64,000 nucleotides of DNA from Marinilongibacter aquaticus (GTDB lineage Bacteria; Bacteroidota; Bacteroidia; Cytophagales; Spirosomataceae). The translations under genes were made by a program, and so were the position numbers. The stretch spans positions 372,001 through 436,000 of the forward strand of contig NZ_CP083757.1 of NCBI RefSeq assembly GCF_020149935.1, in the 5' to 3' direction. This document shows positions 8,023-16,808 of this stretch, piece after piece (the stretch's first letter is position 1; every line of letters starts with the position of its first letter). A model generated the notes under the pieces. The model saw only the letters and a program-made list of their open reading frames with translations, made no database searches and was not told the origin of the DNA.

Positions 8023-11000
8023 TTACTTTTTCAAATTCAAATAATAGAAATCAAAACTGTCGTTGTTGTTCGCCAACACGATTGCAGGCCCATTAGCTGT
8101 TTGAATTTGCAGCATTTTTCGGGCATCTTTGGGGGCGATAAAACCCGACTCAAGACTTTTTATGTAGGTAAATTGACCCGCCGAACCGCCTTTCAAAAAG
8201 AATCCTCTACCCGCGTCGTTGCGTGTGGTTTCCGTTTCGGTAAGAAAATTGTTTCCAGCCATGAGCAAATCTTTTATGCCGTCTTTGTCGAAATCATCGA
8301 ATAGAATGGTATTTATCGGAGCTATTTGAAGGGCATTTTCAAAAGGTTCGAAAGTGAAATGCTCCTCGCCGTCGTTCAAAAATATACCTGACCTGAACTC
8401 GTAGGCTTCCAAGTGTGTGGCTTTATCCAAATCTTCGCCGAAAAGCTCATGCAAGTTTTTATGGGCATATTCCTTAAAACTTGGGTTTTGTTTGCCCAAT
8501 ACAGGTATTTGCTGAATAAGGCTCACTCTGTTTCTCACCGGCACCAATTTTTCGCCATAATAGGTGGCCAGTACTACATCCACAATTCCATTGTAATCGT
8601 AGTCGTTGGCGAAGACATGGAAAGGTTTTTCGGGGCTGGCCTTGTATTTCGAATTCAAACCTAAATTACCGGCCACAATATCCTTGTCGCCATCGCCATC
8701 CACATCCGCGACCAAGACACTGTTCCACCAACCTTTGGTCTGGCTCAGGTTGTCAGTTTTCGAAGAAAGCACCAGTTTGTTGTTTTGGTTTTCGAATACA
8801 TAAATGCCCATCCATTCTCCGGTGACTATTAGGTCCAAATCGCCGTCCTCGTCGAGATCTTCCCATACTGCGTCGGTAACCATACCTACTTTTTCAAGGT
8901 CAGGGGCCCGTGTTGGAGTTTCCATTTGAAAGGCATTTCCGTTGTTCACCAACAAAAAACTCGTAGGCGTAAGCGGATACATACCGGGCACTACTCGGCT
9001 GCCCACAAAGAGGTCAACGTCGCCGTCTTTGTCGTAATCCGCGGCTTTCACCACACCCGCAGCATGCGGAAGAATAGGCGTTTTATTGAATTCTCGGGTG
9101 AAATTCATTTTTCCGTCGTTCAAATACAATCGGCCAATCAGATAATTGGAATTCAGCGGGAATTCGTAGCTTCCAGCTGCGACATACAAATCCAAATCAC
9201 CATCTGAATCGACATCCAAAAAGGTGGCCGAAACGTCTTCATTGGCCTGATCTTCACCAAAGGCGGGCACAGGAAGCACCCTGAATGCTCCAGATGCATC
9301 GGATAGAATAATTCTGCCTGGAAAATCTCTTGCACCACCGAGATAAAGGTCGTCAAAACCGTCGTGGTTCAAGTCTGCTTTTGCGAGGGCGGGGCCGTAT
9401 TGAGAAAGCTTAGAGGGCAATAAAAGTTGATCGGCGAAATCATTGTAAGGTTTTTCTACATGCCGAAAGGGACTTTCTATTTTTGTGAAAACGCTCTGCG
9501 GTTTTTGCACGTTTTTGGTTTCAGGGACATGGGCATCGGCATATTTCAGTTGCAAAACCTGATTGACCTGAATATCTTTTTTTTCCTGAACCAAACCATC
9601 GGGCCATGTGATTTTCAAACGAGCGATTTTGCTGTTTGGTGCCAATCCGAAATGGAGTAAAGAACTTACGCTGGAGAGAAATCCACGGCTGTTGATCAAT
9701 TGACGGGTTTGTTTTTGGCCGTTTTCCAAAATCACTTCGACGATGGCTCCAATTCCTTGAGTATTTGCGGCACTGCCTTCTAAGGCAATTTGCAGGAAAT
9801 CGCCCTTTTGCAATTCTCTTGCTTTGTTTTTGAGAATGGTGGCCTTATCGTTCAAGTTGCTGACGATAATTTCCAGATCGCCGTCATTGTCCAAGTCGGC
9901 GTAGGTGGCTCCGTTGGAAAAGGTTGGGTTGCTTTCTGTCCATTTTTCCGAGACATTTTCAAAAGTTAGGTCTTGTTTGTTTCGAAAAAGATAGTTGCTC
10001 AGTTTTTGTTGCGGAAGTTTTTTGATGAAAGCCAGAAAATCTTCGTCGGTGGGTTTGCGTCCTCTTCGTTTCAATTCGGATAAAATATCGTTGTTGGCAT
10101 CGCGATCGATCACATCTCTGAACACGCCGTTTGTCACACAGATGTCATTGTATCCATCGAGGTCGAAATCGGAGAAAAGGCAAGCCCAACTCCAGTCGGT
10201 ATTGGCTACCCCAGACATATTGGCGATTTCGCTGAAAGTACCGTCACCATTGTTGAGCTGAAGCATATTGTGCATGTATTGATGATGGTAGTTTTTATCG
10301 ACCATCATATCAAAAAGGTAGGTTGAGGTCATGCCCATAGTGGTATTGGCCCGTACGTAATCTTCGGGGTTCATGTCAAGGGTATACACATCCATAAGGC
10401 CGTCGTTGTTGATGTCGGCAATATCACCGCCCATGCTGCTGAACGACATGTGGCTCAGGCTTTCGTTGCGTAAATCTTTGAATGTACCGTCTTTCTGATT
10501 GATGTACACGAAATCCGGAATCCGAAAATCGTTGCTGACGTAGATGTCGAGCCAGCCGTCTTGGTTCAGATCACCCACTTGCGGATTGAGTCCGAAACCC
10601 ACATCGGGCATAATGCCGGCTGTTAGCGATACATCGGTGAAATGACCCGTGCCGTCATTTTGGTATAGTTTGTCGCTGCCTTTCAGAGCGAGCGTTTTTG
10701 CAGAAGTTTTCACTTCTTCTAGATCAAAAACTTCGTTGTCTTTGTCTTCAAAATCGGGTGTGTTGGAAATGTAGACATCGAGATCGCCATCGCGATCGTA
10801 ATCGAAAAATGTAGCGGCAATGCCTCTGTTGTTGTCATCCAAACCGAATGCAGAGGCCTTTTCGGTGAATGTGATGATTTGGGAGCCGTCGGCCAATTCT
10901 TTTGGTCCATTGTTGATGTAGAGCATGTTGGCGAAAGCGTTGTCGCTATCTTCCCAACCGCCTCGGGTGATGTAAATATCGGGCCAGCCGTCGCTGTTTA

Positions 11001-11355
11001 TGTCGGCAATGGCCACACCTACATCGAAGCCAGGACGTTTGTGGATACCTGCTTTTTCGCTGATGTCTTCGAATTGCAGATCGCCTTTGTTGAGGTAAAG
11101 TTTGTTGTCGAATGAATTGGAAACAAAAAAGAGGTCTTGCAGACCGTCTTTGTTAAAATCGGCGGCGGCCACGCCGCCGCCGATATACGTATACATATGC
11201 TGGAAATAGTTGGCGTCAACAGTTTCCACCAATTTATTCTCAAAATCAACTTGAGTGTGGTCCGAATCCAGTTTTTCGAAAAGAAGATCGGGTGAGTTGC
11301 AACTGTAAAAAGTGAGTATAAAAAGGAAAGGTAGGGTAATGAGACTTCTTTTCAT
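8023..11355 (-). CDS. FG-GAP/VCBS repeat lipoprotein with ASPIC/UnbV domain (CRTAC1-like)
   Basis: An exported beta-propeller protein of about 1110 residues. The start MKRSLIT at 11355 was chosen over a start five codons upstream because it begins a clean lipoprotein signal with lipobox TFYSC. Many FG-GAP/VCBS repeats with Asp-rich calcium-binding loops are visible (for example DFNKDGLQDLFF, DYDRDGDLDVYI, DVDGDGDKDIVAG). The central part (about 530-600) contains the ASPIC/UnbV segment with LINSRGFLSSVSSLLHFGL. Such proteins are often encoded beside SusCD pairs in Bacteroidota, but no biochemical role is established; surface binding or adhesion is possible. It follows susD-2 on the same strand after about 100 bp containing a terminator-like hairpin. 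Confidence 0.88.
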   Translation of the reverse strand: MKRSLITLPFLFILTFYSCNSPDLLFEKLDSDHTQVDFENKLVETVDANYFQHMYTYIGGGVAAADFNKDGLQDLFFVSNSFDNKLYLNKGDLQFEDISEKAGIHKRPGFDVGVAIADINSDGWPDIYITRGGWEDSDNAFANMLYINNGPKELADGSQIITFTEKASAFGLDDNNRGIAATFFDYDRDGDLDVYISNTPDFEDKDNEVFDLEEVKTSAKTLALKGSDKLYQNDGTGHFTDVSLTAGIMPDVGFGLNPQVGDLNQDGWLDIYVSNDFRIPDFVYINQKDGTFKDLRNESLSHMSFSSMGGDIADINNDGLMDVYTLDMNPEDYVRANTTMGMTSTYLFDMMVDKNYHHQYMHNMLQLNNGDGTFSEIANMSGVANTDWSWACLFSDFDLDGYNDICVTNGVFRDVIDRDANNDILSELKRRGRKPTDEDFLAFIKKLPQQKLSNYLFRNKQDLTFENVSEKWTESNPTFSNGATYADLDNDGDLEIIVSNLNDKATILKNKARELQKGDFLQIALEGSAANTQGIGAIVEVILENGQKQTRQLINSRGFLSSVSSLLHFGLAPNSKIARLKITWPDGLVQEKKDIQVNQVLQLKYADAHVPETKNVQKPQSVFTKIESPFRHVEKPYNDFADQLLLPSKLSQYGPALAKADLNHDGFDDLYLGGARDFPGRIILSDASGAFRVLPVPAFGEDQANEDVSATFLDVDSDGDLDLYVAAGSYEFPLNSNYLIGRLYLNDGKMNFTREFNKTPILPHAAGVVKAADYDKDGDVDLFVGSRVVPGMYPLTPTSFLLVNNGNAFQMETPTRAPDLEKVGMVTDAVWEDLDEDGDLDLIVTGEWMGIYVFENQNNKLVLSSKTDNLSQTKGWWNSVLVADVDGDGDKDIVAGNLGLNSKYKASPEKPFHVFANDYDYNGIVDVVLATYYGEKLVPVRNRVSLIQQIPVLGKQNPSFKEYAHKNLHELFGEDLDKATHLEAYEFRSGIFLNDGEEHFTFEPFENALQIAPINTILFDDFDKDGIKDLLMAGNNFLTETETTRNDAGRGFFLKGGSAGQFTYIKSLESGFIAPKDARKMLQIQTANGPAIVLANNNDSFDFYYLNLKK

Positions 11356-11403
11356 AGCCGTCGGACACACGTATAATTATTTCAATAAGGTAAAATAATG
11401 AAA

Positions 11404-11435
11404 ACAAACGGCAGGTCAAATGGCCCACCGTTTGT
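11404..11435 (-). terminator. Attenuator or terminator between susD-2 and ASPIC gene
   Basis: An 8-bp stem (ACAAACGG / CCGTTTGT) with a 16-nt loop. On the minus strand it is followed by TTTCATTATTTT. It sits 22 bp after the susD-2 stop and 48 bp before the ASPIC start, so it could terminate or reduce read-through within the susC-2/susD-2/ASPIC unit. Confidence 0.5.
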
Positions 11436-11456
11436 ATTAGGCCGTTAAATTTATGT

Positions 11457-12974
11457 TTATTCGAGGTTCGGGTTCAGGGTCACTTCGTTTTGTGGCAATG
11501 GAGCAAAGTAATTGTCTGTTTCCAAAGAACCGATAATCGGGTTTGGTTCTTCCAAAAGCTCACCTTTCGAGTTTTTCGAAACCCGAGGGTTTCTGTTGCT
11601 CAAGGCTTCTTTTACGCGTTCCATACGCACCAAATCGGGCCATCTGAGGTACTCTCCGGCAAATTCCCATTTCCTCTCGGTATAGGCCAGTTCGGCGATG
11701 TCGCCAGACGTCAAATCCACTTCTGCATTGGGCTCGCCAAAAGGCAAACCTTCGGCTCTTCTCCTGATTTTATTCAGGGCTTCCCAAGCATCGGGCGTCA
11801 CATTGCCCGAACGACCAGACGCCTCGGCGTAAATCAAAAGTACTTCGGCATATCGCATCAAGTAATCGTTTCGGTCGCTGTTATAATCTTCGAGTGGAAT
11901 GTCTCCTTCCGGACCTACAATTTTCTTGAATACTGGATTTGCCTGATCGGTGAAATCTTCCCAATCGTAATCCAAACGATACGTCGCTGCTTTTCTCGCT
12001 TGATCGGGGAAATCTTCGAAATAGCGAATTTCGGCAAAGGTTTCTTGCCAGCCCAACTTGTCTGTAGGATGGCCAAGTTTTCCGAATTTCCTGTTGCTCA
12101 ATCCATTGGCTACCGAGTACACGATCGTGAAAATGCTTTCGTCGTTGAATCTGTTGCCGATGGTCCAAAGGCTTTCCAAATCCTGCACAAGGCCAAATCC
12201 GTAGCTTGCCGAATTGTCGATCACCTCTTTGGCTGTCGATGCGGCCAAGGCATATTTCGAATTGTCTTTTACGGGGAAACCGGCCCAATCGAGATAAAGC
12301 CTGGCCAAAAATGCTTTGGCAGAACCCTTATTTGGTCGTGGAGCTCCCGGTTGCACATTGGGGTAAATAGTGGGCAAAAGCGACTCGGCCATTTTGAAAT
12401 CCGATTCGATTTGCTGATACACTTCTACCTGCGAAGATTTCGGAAGGTCTACTTGCGGATCAACTGTCAGGTGCAAAGGAATTTCTCCGAAAATACGGGT
12501 CAAGTGAAAGTATACCAAGGCACGAAGGAAATAGGCTTCGCCCACCAATCTGTTTTGCACGTCCTGATCGGGCAATTCAAGGCCTTCGGAATTGGTAATC
12601 ACACTGTTTGCCGCTCTCACTGTCGAATAAATGTTTTTCCAGTTTGTAGCCGAACGGGCATTCAAAGGCGAAACCGCACGTTGATCGTACTCGCGGAAAT
12701 CCGCTTTATTACTAACCCTGTGGGTGGTGATATCGTCGCCGCCCCATCCAGAAACCATGAAAGTGGTCATGGAAGCCATATTGGCCAATTGGCTGTAAAG
12801 CCCGGTCACGCCCAGTTCAAGTTCGGCTTGGTTTGAATACGAACCTGGGGCCAATCTTGATATGCTGGGGTCTTCTTTTAAGTCTACGCAGCTAATGGAA
12901 ATCAAAAGCAATAATCCGATTACAAGGGGATTAGAACCTTGTACCAAAAGCTTATAAATTCTAGTGTTTTTCAT
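11457..12974 (-). CDS. SusD/RagB-family lipoprotein 2
   Basis: Cell-surface substrate-binding partner of SusC-2. The start MKNTRIYK at 12974 is preferred to one five codons upstream because it leads directly into the signal peptide. The lipobox Cys lies in LLISISC, followed by VDLKEDP. At about 505 residues it shows the RagB/SusD core, including RALVYFHLTRIFGEIPL and the C-terminal region with YAEVLLIYAEASGRSG and TERKWEFAGEYLRWPDLVR. This is the classical SusD type, unlike SusD-1 and SusD-3, which belong to the SusD-like_2 type. It follows susC-2 with a 20-bp gap. Confidence 0.93.
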   Translation of the reverse strand: MKNTRIYKLLVQGSNPLVIGLLLLISISCVDLKEDPSISRLAPGSYSNQAELELGVTGLYSQLANMASMTTFMVSGWGGDDITTHRVSNKADFREYDQRAVSPLNARSATNWKNIYSTVRAANSVITNSEGLELPDQDVQNRLVGEAYFLRALVYFHLTRIFGEIPLHLTVDPQVDLPKSSQVEVYQQIESDFKMAESLLPTIYPNVQPGAPRPNKGSAKAFLARLYLDWAGFPVKDNSKYALAASTAKEVIDNSASYGFGLVQDLESLWTIGNRFNDESIFTIVYSVANGLSNRKFGKLGHPTDKLGWQETFAEIRYFEDFPDQARKAATYRLDYDWEDFTDQANPVFKKIVGPEGDIPLEDYNSDRNDYLMRYAEVLLIYAEASGRSGNVTPDAWEALNKIRRRAEGLPFGEPNAEVDLTSGDIAELAYTERKWEFAGEYLRWPDLVRMERVKEALSNRNPRVSKNSKGELLEEPNPIIGSLETDNYFAPLPQNEVTLNPNLE

Positions 12975-12994
12975 GTTGTCCAAAGTCAATGTAT

Positions 12995-15970
12995 TTATAA
13001 ACTAATTTTTGCTCCGAAGGTGATTGATCTAGGGTTTGGATAAGCTCCCGAGTTTACACCTGCAGCGGTATCGGCTGTTCCACCAGAACCGGAATTACTT
13101 TCGGGATCATAACCCGAAAACTTGGTGATCAACAACAGGTTTTGACCGCTGATGTAAAGCTTGGCCGATTGGATTTTAGGGATTGACGTGATGTTGTAGC
13201 TGAGGCTTAAATTGCTCAAGCGTGCGAAATCACCTTTTTCCAAATAACGCGACGAAGCCACACGGTTCTGTCCGCCGATAGGAATATCGGTTTCATTGTC
13301 GGGCGTCCAGTGATTCAACTGTTCTGGAGCCAACCATGAGCGTTGCTCACCCGTACTGCCCACCAAAAGGCCTTTCAACGAGTTCATGATTTGGTATCCA
13401 CCCAAGCCCGTGAAGAAGATGTTGGCGTCGAAATTTTTGTATGAGAATGTGTTGTTGAAACCCCAGCTGAAAGTCGGTGTTCCGTTGCCGATATTGCTCA
13501 CGACAATATCACCATCGGCATTTCTGAGGTATTTCGCATCACCGGGTTTCAGGCCGTATTGTGCGGCCACGTCGGCTTCGGCCGTTTTCCATGTACCCAA
13601 GAAGGTTTCGCCGTAAAACTGAGCCAAAGGTTTGCCTACTTGAATGATGTTCAATGGTCTACCGCTACCGTCAGGTGCATTGTAGTTTCCTTGAATTTCC
13701 GATGGGCCGCCCAAGCTTACTACCGTATTTTTCAGTTTCGACCCTGTGAAGTTGGCATCCCAACGGAATTTGTTGTTGTTGATTATAGCACCGCCCAAGG
13801 TTAGGTCAATACCCACGTTTTTCACTTCCCCTACGTTTCTTGGCACTGATCCGCCCCCTGCGAAATCGGGTACAGGCACCAAAAGAAGCAGGTCTGTTGT
13901 GCGTTTTTGATAGGCATCAACAGAGAGTGTGAATCGTTGATTGAGCAAACCAAAGTCGATACCCACATTGCCCTGCGAAGTGGTTTCCCAAGTCAATTCT
14001 GGGTTTCCGTAGCCAGAAGGCGTTGAGCCTGGAGAAATCGTGCCTCCATCAAAAAGGTATTTGCTGTTGATGTTGATACTTGGGAAAGTAGAGTAGGCCG
14101 AAATGTTCTGATTACCCACTTGTCCCCAACCCCCTCTCAATTTCAGGGCTGAAATCACATTGCTGTTTTGTACAAAACCCAAATCAGATAGGCTATAAGC
14201 CACGGCGATCGAAGGGAAAATACCCGTATCGTATCCCGATCTGAAACGCGAAGAGCGGTCTCTTCGCACGGTTCCTGTAATGAAGAGATTTTCATCGAAA
14301 ATGTATTCTGCACGGGCCATCAATGATTCAATCCCTGTTTTGTTGTAATCGTTGGTAATAGCCGAGGCTTTGTTCAACTCAGCGACATAAAAGCCCGCAG
14401 GCACGGTGATGTTGTTGGCACTGTAGCCGTTGCCACGGTATACGTTTTGCTGAAACTCGTAAAGCCCCGTCAATTTCAAATCGTGTTTGCCCATCGTTTT
14501 CTGATAGGAAAGGATGTTACTCACTTGCAAACCTTGATTCAAGTCGCTGTTGAAATTCGCACTGGGGAAAGGAGGCGTCGTATAGTACCTTTCAGAAGTG
14601 CCGTTTGTGGTTTTCACCCCACCTACCATTGTGTAGTTCAAGCCTTCTAAAAGATCATAAGAGATATTCAAATTGGCGTTCACGCGGTCTGTGATGTTTT
14701 TCACCGAGCGGGTGGAAAGTTCGGCCACTGGGTTGTAGCCCAAGTGAGCAAGACCTAAGTTTGAATAATTGATGTACTGTCCATTTTCGTCCTTTATCGG
14801 CGTAGTGGGGTCATAAGTAAGGGCGACCAGAACCTGACGGCCTTCGTTGTTCATTCGGTTTTCGTCGATGGCGAAAAGGTTCATGCCGATGGTCAGTTTG
14901 TCGGTAATCTGCGAAGAGAGGTTCAATCTACCGCTCAATCTTTTGTAATTCGTGCCGATCATGATACCGCCTTGATCGGTATAACCGCCAGACATGAAGT
15001 AGGAGATTTTACCCGATTTGCCACTGGTCGAAAGCAAAATGTTTTGAGAAACACCTGTCTTGAAAATAGCTCTTTGATAATCGTAACCGCCCGTTCTTTT
15101 CAATTCCTGAATTTGGTCGTCGCTGAAAATGGCATCACCGCCAGAACTGATTCTTCTGAAATTCTCCAAATCGGCAAAATCGGCTGCATTGAGCGTTTCG
15201 ATAAATTTCGGGATTTTTGAAGATGTCGTGAAGTATTCTAGGCTGACGCTTGGCTTGCTCGTGCCCTTTTTAGTGGTTACGATAATCACACCGTTCGAAC
15301 CTCTTGAACCGTAAATAGCCGTAGCCGAAGCATCTTTCAAAACGTCCATGGTTTCGATATCGTTGGGGTTCAATGAGGTTAAATCACCACCGATGATACC
15401 GTCGATTACCACAAGTGGGTCGTTGGTGCCCGTAATGGAGTTGATACCGCGTACACGCACTTTGATCGGGCTACCCGGACTACCAGAGGCACGCGTTACG
15501 GTTACACCAGAAGCACGGCCTTGCAGGGCGTTTTCCATGCGGACAATGGGCTGGTCTTTGTAGTCTTTTGCACTGATTTGAGAGATAGAACCCGTCAAAT
15601 CCGATTTTTTACGTGTACCGTAACCAACCACCACAACTTCGGAAAGAATGTTGTCGGACAAGTCGAGCACGACATCGATTTTCGTTTGAGAGCCTACTGT
15701 AATTTCTTGCGGTTGAAAACCAGTATAAGAGTAAACTAAAACAGCATTGGGCGAGCTCGCATCAATAGAGTAGGTGCCGTCGGCATCTGTCAGCGTTCCG
15801 TTCGACGAGCCTTTCTCCACTACAGATACCCCGATAAGCGGGCTGCCGTCACTGACATCTGTCACTACTCCCGTAATGTGATTCTGGGCCCAAGTGGACA
15901 AAGTGCTCAGCAGTATTATTGCTTTCACCAAATACCACCGATCACTTAAAGAGCGTATTTTTCTTTTCAT
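12995..15970 (-). CDS. SusC/RagA-family TonB-dependent outer-membrane transporter 2
   Basis: Outer-membrane import channel of the second SusCD pair, 991 residues. The signal peptide ends around STWAQ (about residue 29). A carboxypeptidase-regulatory-like domain comes next (ITGVVTDVSDGSPLIGVSV), then the SusC motif EVVVVGYGTRKKSDLTGSIS, a plug domain with NDIETMDVLKDASATAIYGS, and a barrel ending FGAKISL. Its motif differs from SusC-1 and SusC-3, so it probably handles a different ligand. The start is 57 bp from a perfect 24-bp LacI-type palindrome (16027-16050), which points to direct control by the LacI-family regulator. Confidence 0.95.
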   Translation of the reverse strand: MKRKIRSLSDRWYLVKAIILLSTLSTWAQNHITGVVTDVSDGSPLIGVSVVEKGSSNGTLTDADGTYSIDASSPNAVLVYSYTGFQPQEITVGSQTKIDVVLDLSDNILSEVVVVGYGTRKKSDLTGSISQISAKDYKDQPIVRMENALQGRASGVTVTRASGSPGSPIKVRVRGINSITGTNDPLVVIDGIIGGDLTSLNPNDIETMDVLKDASATAIYGSRGSNGVIIVTTKKGTSKPSVSLEYFTTSSKIPKFIETLNAADFADLENFRRISSGGDAIFSDDQIQELKRTGGYDYQRAIFKTGVSQNILLSTSGKSGKISYFMSGGYTDQGGIMIGTNYKRLSGRLNLSSQITDKLTIGMNLFAIDENRMNNEGRQVLVALTYDPTTPIKDENGQYINYSNLGLAHLGYNPVAELSTRSVKNITDRVNANLNISYDLLEGLNYTMVGGVKTTNGTSERYYTTPPFPSANFNSDLNQGLQVSNILSYQKTMGKHDLKLTGLYEFQQNVYRGNGYSANNITVPAGFYVAELNKASAITNDYNKTGIESLMARAEYIFDENLFITGTVRRDRSSRFRSGYDTGIFPSIAVAYSLSDLGFVQNSNVISALKLRGGWGQVGNQNISAYSTFPSININSKYLFDGGTISPGSTPSGYGNPELTWETTSQGNVGIDFGLLNQRFTLSVDAYQKRTTDLLLLVPVPDFAGGGSVPRNVGEVKNVGIDLTLGGAIINNNKFRWDANFTGSKLKNTVVSLGGPSEIQGNYNAPDGSGRPLNIIQVGKPLAQFYGETFLGTWKTAEADVAAQYGLKPGDAKYLRNADGDIVVSNIGNGTPTFSWGFNNTFSYKNFDANIFFTGLGGYQIMNSLKGLLVGSTGEQRSWLAPEQLNHWTPDNETDIPIGGQNRVASSRYLEKGDFARLSNLSLSYNITSIPKIQSAKLYISGQNLLLITKFSGYDPESNSGSGGTADTAAGVNSGAYPNPRSITFGAKISL

Positions 15971-16026
15971 TTGAAGGGTTGTTTTTAAAATGTTAGAATT
16001 AAACTTTAAATATTAGCAATAGGGTA

Positions 16027-16050
16027 TGTTGTTTAATCGATTAAACAACA
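16027..16050. promoter_or_regulatory. LacI-type operator 3 (perfect 24-bp palindrome)
   Basis: A 24-bp sequence that is its own exact reverse complement, centred on ATCGAT, with half-site TGTTGTTTAATC. It lies 57 bp upstream of susC-2. It is the most symmetric member of the five-site family and the best candidate for the highest-affinity operator of the LacI-family protein encoded at 6982. Confidence 0.8.
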
Positions 16051-16116
16051 CGATTTGAAAATGGTTTGTGTATAGGGTATTGCCAGCATTTTGAATATTG
16101 AGAAAGTCCAAAATTA

Positions 16117-16134
16117 TGCTTAATCGTTTAAACA
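16117..16134. promoter_or_regulatory. LacI-type operator 4
   Basis: TGCTTAATCGTTTAAACA, an 18-bp site with two mismatched pairs relative to perfect symmetry, centred 87 bp from operator 3. It shares the CG centre and the TTAA arms of the other sites. Confidence 0.6.
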
Positions 16135-16413
16135 CACAAAGGAAATCCTAAAAAATATCACAATAAATATTCAAATAGTTCAGGATATGGCCCTGTACGG
16201 CAAAATTTCGCGGTTCTCAGACCCTTTGGATTCTTTTAAAAATTACTGGAATCTCCACATTTAAGTGGCGTTTAATGCAAGACAAGCAGCCAAATTATAT
16301 TCTTTTGTTTCTATTCTTTGCCGCACATATCCCTTTGAAATTCAATGAATAATGTAAGTCCAAATGGAACTATTTCAATAATTAATAGAAAAAAATGAAA
16401 GGAATATGTTTTT

Positions 16414-16431
16414 TGTTTAAACGATTAAGCA
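16414..16431. promoter_or_regulatory. LacI-type operator 5
   Basis: TGTTTAAACGATTAAGCA, an 18-bp imperfect palindrome with a CG centre and two mismatched pairs. It is the nearest of the three intergenic sites to the plus-strand operon starting at 16809, about 380 bp upstream of its first codon, which would imply a long leader if the promoter is adjacent. Confidence 0.6.
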
Positions 16432-16615
16432 TATCTTTGAGCCATAAGTTCGAGACATAGGCAAAGTCCTGTGCATATTCGAAACAACAATTGGCATATA
16501 TCTGAGACCCGTGTACGTGGGCTTGTGAGTGTGAAGCTTTCAGAGCATTGCCCTTCGGAATTGAAAAAGCCGAAGTCTTGGATTAAGGAGTGTACATGTT
16601 ATGGTTAATTAGGTT

Positions 16616-16662
16616 GAAACTGGAATAAATACTTGGGGTTTTCCCCGAGTATTTCCAGTTTC
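16616..16662. other. Long hairpin in the leader of the galactonate-type operon
   Basis: Arms 16616-16638 and 16643-16662 form a stem of 20 pairs (one G-T) around a TTTT loop, interrupted only by a 3-nt bulge (16624-16626). There is no T-tract on either strand immediately after the stem, so an ordinary intrinsic terminator is unlikely. It lies about 150 bp before the first codon at 16809. Possible roles are an mRNA leader structure, an attenuator element, a small RNA, or a short palindromic repeat. Confidence 0.5.
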
Positions 16663-16808
16663 CTTTAAAAAAGCCAAGACGACATTTTACCGAAATAAAC
16701 CTATTAATTATTCTTTGGTCATCACTTATGTGCTTTCCTACATCCAATTAAAACGGTTTTGAGCGACTTAAATCAGTTTTAGAAAAACAATATCAACCCT
16801 ATATCACA

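Larger units (their letters stand above)
15971..16808. other. Divergent regulatory region between susC-2 and the galactonate-type operon
   Basis: 838 bp without a convincing gene on either strand. It separates the minus-strand susC-2 unit from the plus-strand dehydratase operon. It contains three LacI-type palindromes (16027, 16117, 16414) and a long hairpin (16616-16662), listed separately. It also holds a 9-bp direct repeat ATAGGGTAT at 16019-16027 and 16072-16080, flanking the perfect palindrome. A short CTTCGG/CCGAAG hairpin sits at 16553-16575. The unusual length for a compact genome suggests a long leader RNA or an undetected small RNA. Confidence 0.6.

Noticed and set aside
11490-12836. 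448-residue open frame antisense to susD-2
   Set aside because: Complete overlap with a well-supported SusD gene and no family features.
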